Shown here in pieces: positions 25,597-37,770 of a DNA stretch of 64,000 nucleotides. Source of the DNA: Crambe crambe (taxonomy: Eukaryota > Porifera > Demospongiae > Poecilosclerida > Crambeidae); contig OZ004585.1 of assembly GCA_963924555.1 (NCBI GenBank), positions 3,423,488 through 3,487,487 of the forward strand, written 5' to 3'. A program made the translations under genes and the position numbers. A model generated the notes under the pieces. It was not told where the DNA came from. It did no database searches and saw only the letters and a program-made list of their open reading frames with translations. Position 1 is the stretch's first letter, and each line of letters opens with the position of its first letter.

Positions 25597-27382
25597 ACTT
25601 CCAGACTAGCAACTGATGTGTTGCTAGATAGCAATTTACTTCCAATCTTTGTCAATAGAAACCTTATTAGCTATGTCTGATGACTGCTACAAGAATGTAT
25701 TATAGAGCACACTGAATCAGCAAAAATTAATACACGTAAAAGCAATTTTAGGATCTAGCTAGGAGCCTTTTTTTTTTTTCAATTTCAATTGACTGTTTAG
25801 AAAAGAAAGTGGCTTGGATTCAGCCAAACATTAACAATGCATTGTGCCAATAGTCAATAGTCAATAGAACAGCCCACTAGGAGCACAAAAATAAACACAA
25901 ATTAAAGTGACAATAAGACACTAAGCTCAAACAAGATGATATACGCACACAAATTATGATAAAAGGTTAGTGTTCGATATCTCTACTGGCACACCAGCCA
26001 ACTTCAAAATGGTCACAGGATGCAAGACAAGACAGGCACAGATAGATTCTCCTCCTCACAGCAAGGGAACATAGTGACTCCTCTCCCATGGTGGCTTAAC
26101 AGTCTCGAAAGTACCGGCAACCCCTCAGTGCACTGTGTCTTGAAATCGAGTAGTCCCCCCAAAGGCTTCTCCATCCCACAACTTCCTCTACCCTAACAAC
26201 AAGGGGCACTTTCTTGTCAGGATGCTTTTTTCACTATGTATAAGAAATGTACTATTTCCATCCAGGTTCTGTATGCATGATGCCCACCTCTGCCTGCTGC
26301 TGTGTTTCAACTACTATATTCATTTCCTATCTGTATTGGTTTTGGTGGTGTAACTGCCTCCCTGTGTGCTGCCTTCCCTAGAGAACTGCTTCTGCTGGGA
26401 TGTTGGGAGACTGTGATACTGAAGTGAATTTTTCACAATTTAGTGGGTAATGTGCAAGGCTTGCTTCCTTGAAGAAGGGCTAAATATCTCATGATTCTGT
26501 TAGTCTGTGTAGCTTAGTGCTTAACAGCCTCCTGCTTGACCTGAGAGGTAGCAGTTTATCTGTTACTTCTGCAGCATAGAAGTCAGCTAGTTAATGTAGC
26601 AGCTTGGTTGTGATACTGTGGTGGCAAAGCTAGGTACCCTCACTATCCTGCTATCCCTTCACAATAGTTGTCCTCTGACCCTGACCAGCACCTTTATAGC
26701 TACCTGTCTAAAATGCACCCTAGGCATGTGGTTTTATCTTGTACTACTGAGTAGTTTGTAGTGCCATTCACTGTCTACTGGGCGAGATCTTGTGCCTATT
26801 TTGATATATTTATTAATTACGTAGCTTCTGCAACCAGCCTTACTATAATGGTCAAATTAAGCATACAGTTGTGCTATTCTTGTACTGTCCATACCTTGCA
26901 ATGGAGGCTAAAAAAAACTTATCTTGTTGTGTTGGCTCATCAGAAGTTGTCTGTTACCATGCAATGCATCAACAACCCTGTTAGCACAGCCAGATAGCTG
27001 CACTACCGTAATTACTCTGTAATGCAAACATTAATTACAAATGTACAGCTGTAGTAGTGGGCCAGCCAGCTGCACAGTGCAGGTACTCAGCCTGCATGCA
27101 TGCTTGGGCTATCTACGTTTGTGAAATGTTTGGCTACGACGATGCAGCATCCTCAGAATCATAGGCAAAGGAAACAGGGGGCACTGGGGGCACATGCCCC
27201 CCCCCCCCCCCCCCACATTTTGTGGACTGGTGGCACAGGGGGCATTCACCAAAGTTTCTTTTTTAACCAAAATTAATGTAACATGGCATTCCTTGTAAAA
27301 AAACCATAAGTGTGACCATAAGCACATGACAATAAGCACATGGTAGGCATAGTACTGTGGGTAGAATTGGTAAGCTGTTATC
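25597..27382. other. Intergenic region upstream of the large gene
   Basis: It should contain the promoter of the minus-strand protease gene, but no clear core motif was picked out. It holds a tRNA-like SINE relic (26506-26575) and a poly-C stretch near 27199-27213. No gene is supported. Confidence 0.5.
26506..26575 (+). repeat. Degenerate tRNA-derived SINE head
   Basis: The segment GTGTAGCTTAGTGCTTAAC resembles a tRNA A-box arm and the later AGGTAGCAGTTTATCTGTT sits where a B-box would be expected, but the B-box is degraded. A functional tRNA is unlikely. The 3' body of the element is not defined. Confidence 0.35.
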
Positions 27383-29905
27383 ATGGCAAAGCAAACCTCA
27401 TTGAGTCACTGGTTTCCACCAACCAAGAAAAGGAGAACTGATGAAAGGTATGGTACACTTAGAGATCATCAGATGTATACAGTAGTCATAATAAAACTTT
27501 TTCAATGCAGACCACAACATGATCATTTAACTTCTGAATCAAGTGATAAAGAGAATTGTAATGCTACTAGTCAATGTGTGCCTACAAGTGAAATTGCATG
27601 CACTGGCGACTGCTGCAATCTAGAAGCAGCTGTTTCAAGTGGTCCTCATCAAGTAAAAAAATCCTATTATTATTAATCAAACCAAAAAAATTCAAGGCAA
27701 GAAAAGTCGATATTTTTGTATGGATTGGTTTAAGGATTATCCTTGGCTAATTTTATTTGCTACAAGATTGAAGTCTGCTTATTTTTCTCAGCCAACATAA
27801 TAATAATTCAGTGCGTTGTCTAGATAACGAGCGTAGCTATATAAGGACGTTTCTGTGTGTATTTTTTTGTATCACCCTGATGAAGACTAGAGTATTTTGG
27901 TCGAAACGTTGGTGGTTTCTTTCATAAGCTAATTTTATGAAAACTAATTCTATTGAAGATTGAAGTCCTTCTGTTACCTTTGCAAATACTGCTCAGAAAA
28001 GGGTTTACTCTTAGATAAACAGTATGACAATGCATTTGTGCTTACAGGGTTTGATAATTGGAAAAAAACACACCAACGTTTCAGACAACATGCAAAAACA
28101 AATGCCCATATAGAGTCAGCACAGAAAATTAGGCAGTTGGCTGCTCCAGGCATTAATTCACTATTTAGCAATCAGGTCAGAAGTGAGCAAGAGTTTCATC
28201 GCAGAATGTTGCATATTCAATTATCATCTTTACGTTATTTAGGGTTGGCTATTCGAGGCCATGAAGAGCTTGAAGGTAATCTTATGCAGCTTTTTACATC
28301 TTCGTGCTGAAGATACTTCAGAGTTAAGAGCATGGATAGCAGAAAACACTACTTATCTAGTGATTGTTTGAGTGAAATGATTCAGTTGCTTGGTCGCCAT
28401 GTGTTGTTGGATATTGAATTAGGTCTGCTTACAGCTAATGAAGCAACTGATATATCTAATAAAGAACGATTTGCTATTGTAATTAGATGGGTGGATAATG
28501 CTTTGATATACATGAAGACCCTATTGAACTTATTAATGTGCCTAAAACAGATGCCAAAACCTTGACAAAATTACTTAAAGATTGCTTAATACGACATCAG
28601 ATTCCATTAGCTCATTGTCGTGGGCAGGCTTATGATGGGGCTGTAAATATGAGCGGCTTCATCAATGAAGTAGCTACTAGAATTCAAGAAGAAGAACCAA
28701 CAGCATTGTATGTTCACTGTCTTGCCCACAACATTAATTTATGCTTACAAAAAGTTGGTAAACAGATTAATGTAGTGAGGGAAGCTTTAGACTTAACAAT
28801 GGAACTGGGCGTATTTATATAACTCTTTTTCGCCTAAGCGTTCAAGTTTGCTGGAGTGCTTGAAATCTCAGTTTTCTCTTGATACACCTACTGTCAAAAA
28901 CCTTATGTCTTACAAGATGGACAGTGCGTACTGCAGCCATACAAGCAATTCTTTCTAACTACAATGTTTTACAATGTTTTATGTAAATTACTTGTTGAGG
29001 TGAATGAGAGTGGAAGAGATGAGTATGCCATGACGGCAGGTGGTTATCTCAGTACAATGGACAAATTTAGCACCTTTTTTGGTCTCAAATTGTCTCATTT
29101 AATTTTTTTCAGCCATTGAACAGCTTTCAAGAACTTTGCAAGCTAAGAATACCAATATGCAGAATGCTGTTGAAAGTGCTAAATTAGCCTCAAGTTATTT
29201 GGAAAGGCAAAGATCTGAAGAAAATTTTGAACAGTTTTATTCTCGAGTTTTAGAGGATTCAAAAGGACTTGACTTCGAGGCCAGTCTTACCACGTCACAG
29301 AAGGTTACCTCAAAGGATTGATTCTGGTTCAACCAGTAATTATAGATTCAGAGATCCTAAATCCTTTTTTCACCAACAGTATTATGAAACGATAGACTTA
29401 CTGAATGGAGAACTCAAAGAACGTTTTCAGCAAACAAGAGGTATGCCAATAGCAGCAGCATTGGAGAAGTTCTTGCTTAAAGCCTTTGAATCTGACTTTA
29501 CATTTCCAGATGAGATTTCAATATATGCCAATGATGTAAGCTTTTGATCGGCTGAAAGTACTGCTTCCTGATTTGCTAAAAACTTTCAATAAGGCTAATC
29601 CATTAGAGGAAATAAAACAGATTACTACCTTGAACACAGTCTGTCACATGATGAATTCAATTGAGAGTTCTAAGGAAGTGCTTAGTGAGGTGTACAAATT
29701 ACATTCCAGTAACTTCTTCTACAGCTGAGCAATCTTTTTCAGCTCTTCGAAGGATAAAAACATATTTGAGCTCATCCATATTGCAACATTTGTCTTTTTA
29801 TTACACTTTCATAAGGATTAAACTGATAACATCGACTTAATAAAAGTAGCACATGAATTTATATTAGTTAATGAGAGAAGGAAAAAATTTTTTGGATTAC
29901 AATTA
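27383..29905 (+). pseudogene. hAT-type transposase, ZMYM1-like, broken
   Basis: The frames together resemble a transposase-derived protein with a TTF-type zinc finger, an RNase H-like hAT core and a C-terminal dimerisation region. Recognisable parts are SLSHWF at the start, WFKDYPWL before 27764, FCYLCKYCSEKG after 27968, HCRGQAYDGAVNMSG (28615-28660), YVHCLAHNINLCLQ and the C-terminal RRKKFFG. It is disabled by frameshifts near 28305 and 28540, stops after 28820 and 29540, and a 180-bp insertion (27776-27955) inside the zinc-finger region. Terminal inverted repeats were not found. It is almost certainly non-functional. Confidence 0.8.
27776..27955 (+). mobile_element. Penelope-like insertion with hammerhead-like motif
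   Basis: A 180-bp insertion flanked by the exact 12-bp duplication AAGATTGAAGTC (27764-27775 and 27956-27967). Removing it and one duplicate restores the zinc-finger frame of the host transposase. It contains ACGTTTC (27847-27853), CTGATGA (27877-27883), a possible stem GACT/GGTC and GAAACGT (27903-27909), the order of a hammerhead ribozyme core. Its first about 20 bases are the reverse complement of the tail of the copy at 18990-19104, the inverted-end arrangement typical of Penelope-like elements. Confidence 0.65.
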
Positions 29906-30007
29906 ATAATTATTTCCCCCAGATCAATAACTAAACTTGTAGGATCCCTGCCCTCTCCTGCTGGCCTTGATTCCCTCCTCCCTTAGCATTTTGACTATAG
30001 TACATAC

Positions 30008-30530
30008 TGTGTCTTAGGTGTCCCAGGTGTCTATGGTGTCTTAGGTGTCCCTGGTGTCTTAGGTGTCTTTGGTGTCTCAGGTGTCTATGGTGTCTTAGGT
30101 GTCCCAGGTGTCTTTGGTGTCCCCAGTGTCTTTGGTGTCCCTGGTGTCTTTGGCGTCCCTGGTGTCTTTGGTGTCCCAGGTGTCTTTGGTGTCCATGGTG
30201 TCTGTCTTTAGTGTCACCAGTGTCTTTGGTGTCCCTGGTGTCTATCTTTGGTGATCCCAGTGTCTTTGGTGTCCCCGGTGTCCCAGGTGTCTTTGGTCTG
30301 TCTTTGGTGTCCTGGTGACTTTGGTGTCTCGGTGTCTTTGGTGTCCCCAGTTTCTTTTGGTGTCCTTGGTGTCTCTGGTGTCTTTGGCATCCCTGTGGTG
30401 TCCCTATAAAGTTTTTGATGTCACAGGTGCCTGTGGTGTCCCTGGTGCCTGCAGTATCCTTGGTGTCCCTAGTGCCTTTGATAGCTACCTGCAGTGTCCC
30501 TGGTGCCCTATATGTATAGTTGTCCCTTCA
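30008..30530 (+). repeat. GGTGTC minisatellite
   Basis: A degenerate tandem array of 9-10 bp units such as GGTGTCTTT and GGTGTCCCT, about 500 bp long, between two transposon-derived genes. Open frames across it are low-complexity and rejected as genes. The GACACC array at 42950-44125 uses the complementary motif. Confidence 0.85.
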
Positions 30531-30584
30531 GTCAAGTTTCAAGAGTCACATGTGAATTAGCTAGCTACAAGTGCAGTCTTTAAC

Positions 30585-33500
30585 ATGGAAACACCAAATC
30601 TAAAAGTGAGTATATACTGTCATTAGTAAGAATTGTGTGAAGGTTATGTATGTATAAGGATGTGTTCCCTTCATATAAGAAATCATTCTCATGTCCACTG
30701 GAGGAATGTCAAAAGGTGTACTCACGACAGGACAGTCTCAAACATCACCTTCAGCATGATCATCTAATGGAAGATGTAGTTAAGAAGGGAAGGTTTTTAT
30801 GCAGCCACTGTGAAAAGAAGTATTACCATGCAACCAGACTTGTGAAACACTGTGAGAAAGAGCATGATTTGCAAATAGGCAAGACAATATATTGTGTGTC
30901 CAGTTCTATGACTTAACAGAACTATGTAATGATGCAGATGTACAAACCAAAATGTTTTCTAGTTGGATAAGTTTTTTAGCATGGAAAGAAGAAGAAGAAA
31001 CTGAAACTTATACTTGCTTTGTTCAGCCTAATGGAGAGATAGCAAGATGTGAAGAAAAAACTGCAGGTTTTTCTTCCTATGCCTTACATGTCTGTGTATA
31101 CTGTATAATAATAGCTATAGGTCCTAGTCGCAGTGTATTGTATGTGTGCTGCAGAGATAGCAGCAAGAAACGCATCAACAATCGTCCAAATAAATCAGGA
31201 CAAACACGAAAGCGTGTTAGTTCACGCAAGCTTGAAAGTTTCTGCATCTCACGCATGATGGCTACAGAGGATGCTAAAAATGGAAATGTTAAGGTTACAT
31301 ACATTACTTCACATACCAACCATGAACTTGGAATAAAGGAGTGCAAGCACCTTCCTCTCCCTTTATCTGTGAAGAACTACATACAAGAACAGTTTTCAGC
31401 AGGAGTATCCCTGGAACATGTACTTGATGGTACTATAGCCCATTACAATCAAGTCATAGCATCCATGATGTTTGCTGCTATCTTTAGATATCGGAGGTGA
31501 TATTGGTGCAAGGGCAAACCGTGAAGACTTTGTTAAAGCTGCTTCTAGAAAGCATTTCATTACCCGTCAAGACTCCAGGTATTGCGGTAGCCCTAAGCCT
31601 TTAGTTTGTGTATAACACAATGGTTCAATTTAGAAACATATGTCGAAAACTACGTGAATTCACCAATCACCGACACTCAGAAGATGCAATATCAGTTGAC
31701 AGACTTGTAAAAGAACTACAAGAAGAAAGTCCATCACCTGTTTTATTTTATAAAGCCCAAAATATTTCCATCCCAGAATTTCCGATGTTAGCAAGAGAGA
31801 GTTTTCTTTTGGTCATAATGACCAATTTTCAAGCATCCATTTTCGAGGAATTTTGTGATAAAATTGTGTGTATTGATTCTACACATAAGACAAATGAATA
31901 TCGCTTCAAATTACTTACCATAGTTGTTCCTGATGAATATTGCAATGGTATATATATACAGGTCAATTTAACAATAATTATAGGGTAATCTTTGTGACTT
32001 TTTACACTTAGGGCAACCAGTCGTCTGGGTAATCTCTGACAGGGAGGATACACAAACACTTGAAGTTGTTTGGACTGTTGTGAAAAACCGTTGTCCACAA
32101 GCCAATGTTACTACTTTAATGACGGATGATGGTATTAACATGCAGTATTATGATGCATAAAAATTTTAGGTCACATACATAATACAGATCTTGCTGGCAT
32201 ACTTGCCTGTTCCCATGCGTACCCTGGAGTTCGTCATATCCTCTGCAAGTGGCACATAGACAGGTACAATGTTTTATACAGTTCTAAATATCTTCTCCAA
32301 AAAATCATACCTTCCTATGTTAGTGCCCACACTTCTAGCCCAAAACTATAGACTCCATTAATAATTTTTAGAACTTGGCAGAGGAAACTACACAGCACTG
32401 TGAAAAATAAAGAACACCAAGCTGAAATATATGCTTGCCTATGGATGCTGATTTCTGAAGAGGATGAAAATAATTTTCTACGAAATCAAGATACCTTCTT
32501 GTCATACTGGCATGATAAAGAACCAGATTTTGTGGCCTATTACCGACAAGAATATTTAGAGAGAGCAGGTTCACAGTCACATGTATATAAATACATTGCA
32601 ATTCATGCAATCTACATAGATAAGTGGGCTATGTGTTATCGGCATTTTGATCACAGCTGTACGGATACTAACATGCTCGTGGAGAGGTTAGAGTAGTTAT
32701 CCTACCATTACGATGTCATTTTTGTTACACTGCAGCTTCCATAACAAGTTAAAAACAAATCCTCGGTATTTTAATAAATGTACAAATCGGCGATGTGATG
32801 ATCTCATCCAAGTACTACTGAAAATTGAAGAGGATATGTTTTATGATTGTAAAAGGAAGGAAATTTTGAGTACACCTATGGATGCATCGTTGAAGATAGA
32901 GGGGAAGCAGAGACACGCTTGCGGAAGAAAAATACCCGAGTCAAGCATCACAGTGTGTATCTTAATTATAAAGCTTCTAGTAATATTCATTAGTGATATG
33001 TTTGATAGTCTGTTAGTGACAATCGGTATCAGGTCGACTCAGTGGAACAAGGATGCAAATACACTGTGAAAATTCTTTCTTCTAATTGCTCACAACGACC
33101 TGGATGTGTTCCACAGTGCTGTGAAGTACAGTGCAAATATCTGTGCCGTCACATGGTTCAGTGCACATGCTTAGACTATGTTCATGGACATATTTGCAAA
33201 CATGCACACAAGGTATGCAAAATTCATAACTATTATAATTTAAGTCATTAATCAATAGATCAACATAATGCTTCATGCACAAAATAACACTGACACATCG
33301 AATTTTGATAACTCAAAAAACAATCATCAACCATGTCAGCAAAATAGAAAATCTGATTCAGGTAAAAAGAATTTCACATAAGTTTTGAAAATAAATTATG
33401 ATAAATTAATAGATTTGTTTGGAAAGAGGAAGACAATTACAACTTACATGGATGAAATCAAAGGCTGTATTGATGTTGTAGATGACCCAGATGTACTTGA

Positions 33501-33934
33501 TAGAGCAATTGCACTTTTAATGCAAACAAAATCAGCCATTCAAACATCGGCTATTGCTCCAGTAGGGACTTTTCAAAAGAAAGACCATTTTACCCCTACA
33601 CAAAAAAATGAAATACAGCTCCGTTTTAAGAAGACAACAAGAAGTCCTGGGAGGAAGAAGCAAAGCACTTCCATGAGGCAAGGCTGGTCTTTAATAACCT
33701 TAATAGTATACACTGTTCTGTTCAGGAAGCCAACCCAACAACAAAAACAATTATGGTCTACCATGGAAACAGAACAAGAAACTCAACCTCAGTAATAATT
33801 ACTACTGTATAAATAACTATGATTATGATATTGTTACTTTTTAGTAACATCACATGGAACTGGAAGAAATGAATGACAATAAAAAGGAAATGGCTGAAAC
33901 AAGTGATGAAGAAGACATTGAAGATGATCAATGA
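30585..33934 (+). CDS. MULE-type transposase-like gene with C2H2 and SWIM zinc fingers
   Basis: Probably spliced. A short first exon (30585-30605, METPNLK) joins 30658 onward. Two C2H2 fingers follow (CPLEEC...H-x4-H and CSHCEKKYYH...H), then a FAR1-like basic region, then a MULE core: CIDSTHKTN (first catalytic Asp), VISDRED, TLMTDD and CKWHID. A SWIM finger (CTCLDYVHGHICKHAHK) lies at 33166-33220 and an acidic tail (MAETSDEEDIEDDQ) at the end. Clean introns include 31447-31488 region, 31950-32011 and 32262-32371. The junction near 31578-31604 does not keep phase as read, so one exon may be mis-modelled or the gene slightly damaged. It could be a live element, a domesticated gene or a young relic. 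Confidence 0.65.
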
Positions 33935-34366
33935 AATTCTAAGCCATGTTTTTTGTGACTCAGAGCAAGAAAGTAACTAATAATAGCCTTCTATACACCG
34001 ATATTATTGATGTTGTTTCATAAGTTAGCTATAGTGGAGGGTGGGCCATTTGCTGAATAGAGCATGCTACATGCTGCAATTGTGTATATAACTTCTACAT
34101 GTAATAGGGTGTGAAATGACATTAAGACCTTCTGTGTCCAAGCTTCTTTCTTGAAAAAAGATAGTCCTTATTGTAAACATGAACATAATGGTTAAGCTAC
34201 ACTATGTACTTCAACGCATAATATTTTACTGAGGAATTATGTAGGCAGTACAAACACAATGGTAACCTACTTCCCTACCTTTTGACTGAAGCTTGAAGTA
34301 ATTGTCTCTTTCTTCAAATACAGAAAAACAAGAATGGCACTGAAGAAAGACTATGAATTAGTGATA

Positions 34367-34404
34367 CTTCCGGAATCAATATTATAACTTCCGGCGTGAC
34401 GTCA
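34367..34404. promoter_or_regulatory. ETS and CRE sites
   Basis: Two CTTCCGG motifs (34367-34373, 34388-34394; ETS core) are followed directly by the palindromic CRE TGACGTCA (34397-34404) and CG dinucleotides. Such a cluster is typical of broadly active animal promoters, but no downstream gene is recognised on either strand. Confidence 0.45.
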
Positions 34405-35035
34405 TCGCGTAATTAAATTTCCGTATATTTCACGGTGGCGATTAGACTGTATAGCATTAGTTGGGCGAGCAAGCAGCCAGTGGTCATTTCAATGTGCTCC
34501 CCCCTCACTTATGATTATATAGCCCCAACAGTGACTTTCGATATCTAGCTATTCAGGTTGTTAACTGACTTGGTGCATTCCCAGTTAACATTAGAGTGTC
34601 TTCTCTGAACCCAGGCTACCACTCCTGTTCAGACTCAGTAGCTAGTCTCTCAAATAATGAGCCCTCATATGCTCTAATCTGGCAGCTCTGTGTTCTGCTG
34701 ACTCTGCTCTCCTTCTGGCTCTCATTTGCTCTGCTCTTGCAGCATTATCTTCTGCTGACTCTGTACATTCCCTCCTCCTGGCTCTATCTGTCGCATTTCT
34801 TTGCTAGTCTTGTTTTTCTCTGTTCCTTTGACTCTGTTCTCCTTCTAGCTCTGTCTCTTTCATTTCCTTCATGAGGTCTCGCTCTTCTTTGCTGGTCAGT
34901 TTCTAGAGGGTGTTCTGGGGCCCTCCTTCGCTTGTTTTCTGGTTCTCTGGGTTCCATAATACTCGCTACAATAGTGTTTCAACTTCAAGCTTAACGAAAA
35001 TGATTGCTTATTATGACGTTGCTTAGTAGCTATTT

Positions 35036-35056
35036 CATGCGCATGCGCATGCGCAT
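35036..35056. promoter_or_regulatory. Tandem NRF1-like sites
   Basis: The alternating run contains overlapping TGCGCATGCGCA, the palindromic NRF1 consensus. A GCTTCGCTCGC-rich stretch follows at 35115-35140. It could be a promoter or a simple GCAT repeat. Confidence 0.4.
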
Positions 35057-35344
35057 TTTGAGTGATGTACGTTACATATAAATATCGCGAATTTCCATTT
35101 TGACCAATTAGTGTGGGGCTTCGCTCGCTTCGCTCGCTCGCCAAATATTATAAAGAAAAAGAACGAAAAGTCAATTTTAGAACTCGTTTTTTTTCTTATG
35201 TTGGCGAATGAATTTTTGGCTTTTGAACATTCTCCTCTCTTCTTTGTAGATATAATAATTCACTGTAGCCTTCTGAGAACCTGTAGAGTGAGGGTAGAAG
35301 AGAAAGAAGAGTTTTTAGTTTATACTGTCCTATGGACTTTGACC

Positions 35345-35383
35345 TGCCATCCCTACTTAGAGAGTGCTACTGCACTCTCTGAT
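35345..35383 (-). repeat. Short interspersed palindromic repeat, copy 3 (truncated)
   Basis: Reverse copy containing TGCCATCCCTACTTAGAGAG and GCACTCTCTGAT. The GGGGTGATC end seen in copies 2 and 4 is missing. Confidence 0.7.
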
Positions 35384-36126
35384 TATTACAGTCGATTTCT
35401 TGCACATGTGGTACATAAGTCATGAATAAAAATTTAACCACGAAATAATTACCCCTCAAAGTATGGATATTATCTAATGCAAGTATTAAATGGAGTGAAT
35501 AATCTGCTGATGTAGTGATCTCCATCATAGGATTACTAGCATAACAACAGTGGCAAAGGAAACCATGCAGGGAACCTAGATATATCAGTCTGGACTATGG
35601 ACTACTGCATTGGACCTAATTTCATTTTCCTCTTATAGAAATCTCCCTTGCAAAGCCAGAGGTCCTAAAACCACAGTTCTCTACCCCTTGATCACTTATA
35701 AGCTATAACTTTCTCAAATATCTAGTTTGATGCATCAACAGAGAGCTGATCGTCCACTCTCTCTGCGGGTGTTTTAAATTTGAAATTTGGTTAAGAATTG
35801 AGAAAGTTATAGAAGTTATAGTGAATGATGGTGAATGCAAATAGACTATAAGTCTATAGATCCCACCTCCTAGTGCAAAATAGTATAAGCCTCAATCATG
35901 GCCTGGCTCAGTGTCTAGAAGGGTTTTATCAGATTCTAAAGAAGTAACCAGAGGTCCATGCTCAAAACAAGGACCGACCCTTTATCTTCACCCATGAAAT
36001 AAAAAGACAGTAGGAATGGTTAAATGTACCGTTAAAAAAGTTCAGTAACAAGTAAATCAAGTAACCCCTTACCCATACCCACCACCAAACTCAAGAACCA
36101 CACCAATATTACCAAACTACAAGCTA

Positions 36127-36268
36127 ACTATTCCTACTTCACTCCTAGCCCTCCTAATTTCAATAATCACACCCATATCACCCAATTTAAGCTCGGCCTC
36201 TCATGGGTGGAGTGAAGTAGGGATAGTTTGCGTGATATAGGTGATATTATTGAAATTAGGAGGGCTAG
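36127..36268. repeat. Inverted repeat with permuted arm order
   Basis: Arm A (about 36127-36143, AACTATTCCTACTTCAC) and arm B (36145-36183, starting CTAGCCCTCCTAATTTCAAT) are each followed by their reverse complements, but in the order A, B, A', B' instead of A, B, B', A'. It cannot fold as one simple hairpin. It is probably mobile-element derived. Confidence 0.55.
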
Positions 36269-37572
36269 CAGTTCTTCTAAGTGTACGTTCAGTAGTGGAT
36301 TACGAATCATATAAACTTAGCCTCAAAGATAATTGTGGACTTACACATTTATAGTTTTTATGATTTTTCCCACTTCAGCAGTGGTAGCCATGCATTATTC
36401 CAAAGGTTGATAAAAGAACCATTAGAATTTGGCAATAATTTAAGTCTACATTATCATTATACAATGCTGATCCTATGTAAGAATTTTCACTACTATAGAA
36501 CTTGCTAGATTTAATGAGTGATTCCTGTACAAGATAAAAAAAATAACAGGCCCAAATCCAGACAGATGACAGGCCATTCAGCTACTTGACCAGTCATGTG
36601 TGACAGGTCATGTTTTAATTAGTAACTGCCAACCTGTCTGCATGGGTTTGTTTATCTCTACCTTACTTTTGAACTTGACTATGTATCTGATTGGGACAAT
36701 TGGCTTGATAATATTAATTTGAACTTTTTGATTTCATGATTTCCTCGACTGAATCCCTCCAATCAAGGTATATGGTTGCTATGGCAACTACCACATGTCA
36801 GGTTATAACCTATCAAAATTTAATCATCATTAGTCAGATCAATCTGAAATAGGGTAAACACTTTTTTAAAAAATCCCATCCGGATAGCTAGGATACAAAA
36901 GTATATGATGCTTTTTTATCTTAAATGGTAGGATAGCTATATGTGGAATTGCTATTGTCATTGCCTTAAAAAAGAAAAGGAAGGCAATTAAAGAGACATC
37001 ATCAGATATGGGTCAAGCATGCAGAAAAGGGAAGAACTAGATGCATATAACTTTTTATAAAAGTAGGCTAAAAATACCTCACCAGGACACACAGTTCTGA
37101 AAAGCAATCCCAGACTGTATGGCAATAACTCTATAGCTAGCTGGCAGCTGCTAGTGAATTTGAATCTGCATCAACATGTAATATTATAAGTACTACTTAC
37201 TATAATAATACAAGGGAGGAAAATACCTACAAAGTTTGCTATAAATTTAAGCCCCCTAGGGTCTTATGATTTTTGTGGATACGTGTTGCCAGAAATAGAA
37301 CCTTGTTCTATTCTCTAAAAGTATCCTCTAAGTATCTCTCACTAGAGATTTTTGTATCCGGAAACAAAGTATCCATGTATATGGATACAAAAAGTATCGT
37401 AGGCTTATAGTTGAACAGAAAGCAAGTCAAGTATAAATAATCAATAAGGGAGGGAGAGTGTCAAACTACCTACTAACTTCCTATTGCACCATAAAAATAC
37501 TGTCTGGAAAAGTAACTATAACTCACACATCTTAGTTATGACCTAGAGATAGTAGTGGTTGATCCTAGTCTC

Positions 37573-37715
37573 ACTACAGTGGAACCTGGTTATAATGGTC
37601 CCTGTATAAGCAGGTCACCTCTACACCAGCAAGTCACAAGAGGGACATTTCAGTTGATCCGAGTTAACAGGCCACCTCTTTATAACAGCCATTATTTCTG
37701 CTATAAATTGTGACC
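37573..37715. mobile_element. CAGTGGAACC-type DNA transposon fragment
   Basis: Begins ACAGTGGAACCTGGTTATAA, a common start of metazoan pogo/Tigger-like non-autonomous elements. Related starts occur at 41733 and 50343. The right end is not clearly defined. Confidence 0.5.
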
Positions 37716-37770
37716 CTAGATCAATTTACCCATCATGCAGAGTCCGACTCTGCATGATGGGTAGATCTAG
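37716..37770. repeat. Near-perfect hairpin
   Basis: Arms CTAGATC and TACCCATCATGCAGAGTC pair with the downstream GACTCTGCATGATGGGTA and GATCTAG, with a one-base centre and a four-base bulge. It may be a transposon end or extruding palindrome; the lack of a loop argues against a microRNA precursor. Confidence 0.6.

Noticed and set aside
26506-26575. Functional tRNA gene
   Set aside because: The B-box is degraded and the acceptor stem does not pair; at most a SINE relic.
30315-30560. Open frame of Val/Ser/Cys/Pro repeats
   Set aside because: It is a translation of the GGTGTC minisatellite.
34596-34874. Leu/Ser-rich hydrophobic frame resembling a membrane protein
   Set aside because: It comes from a CTCTG/CTTCTGGCTCT pyrimidine-rich low-complexity stretch and lacks splice-linked partners.
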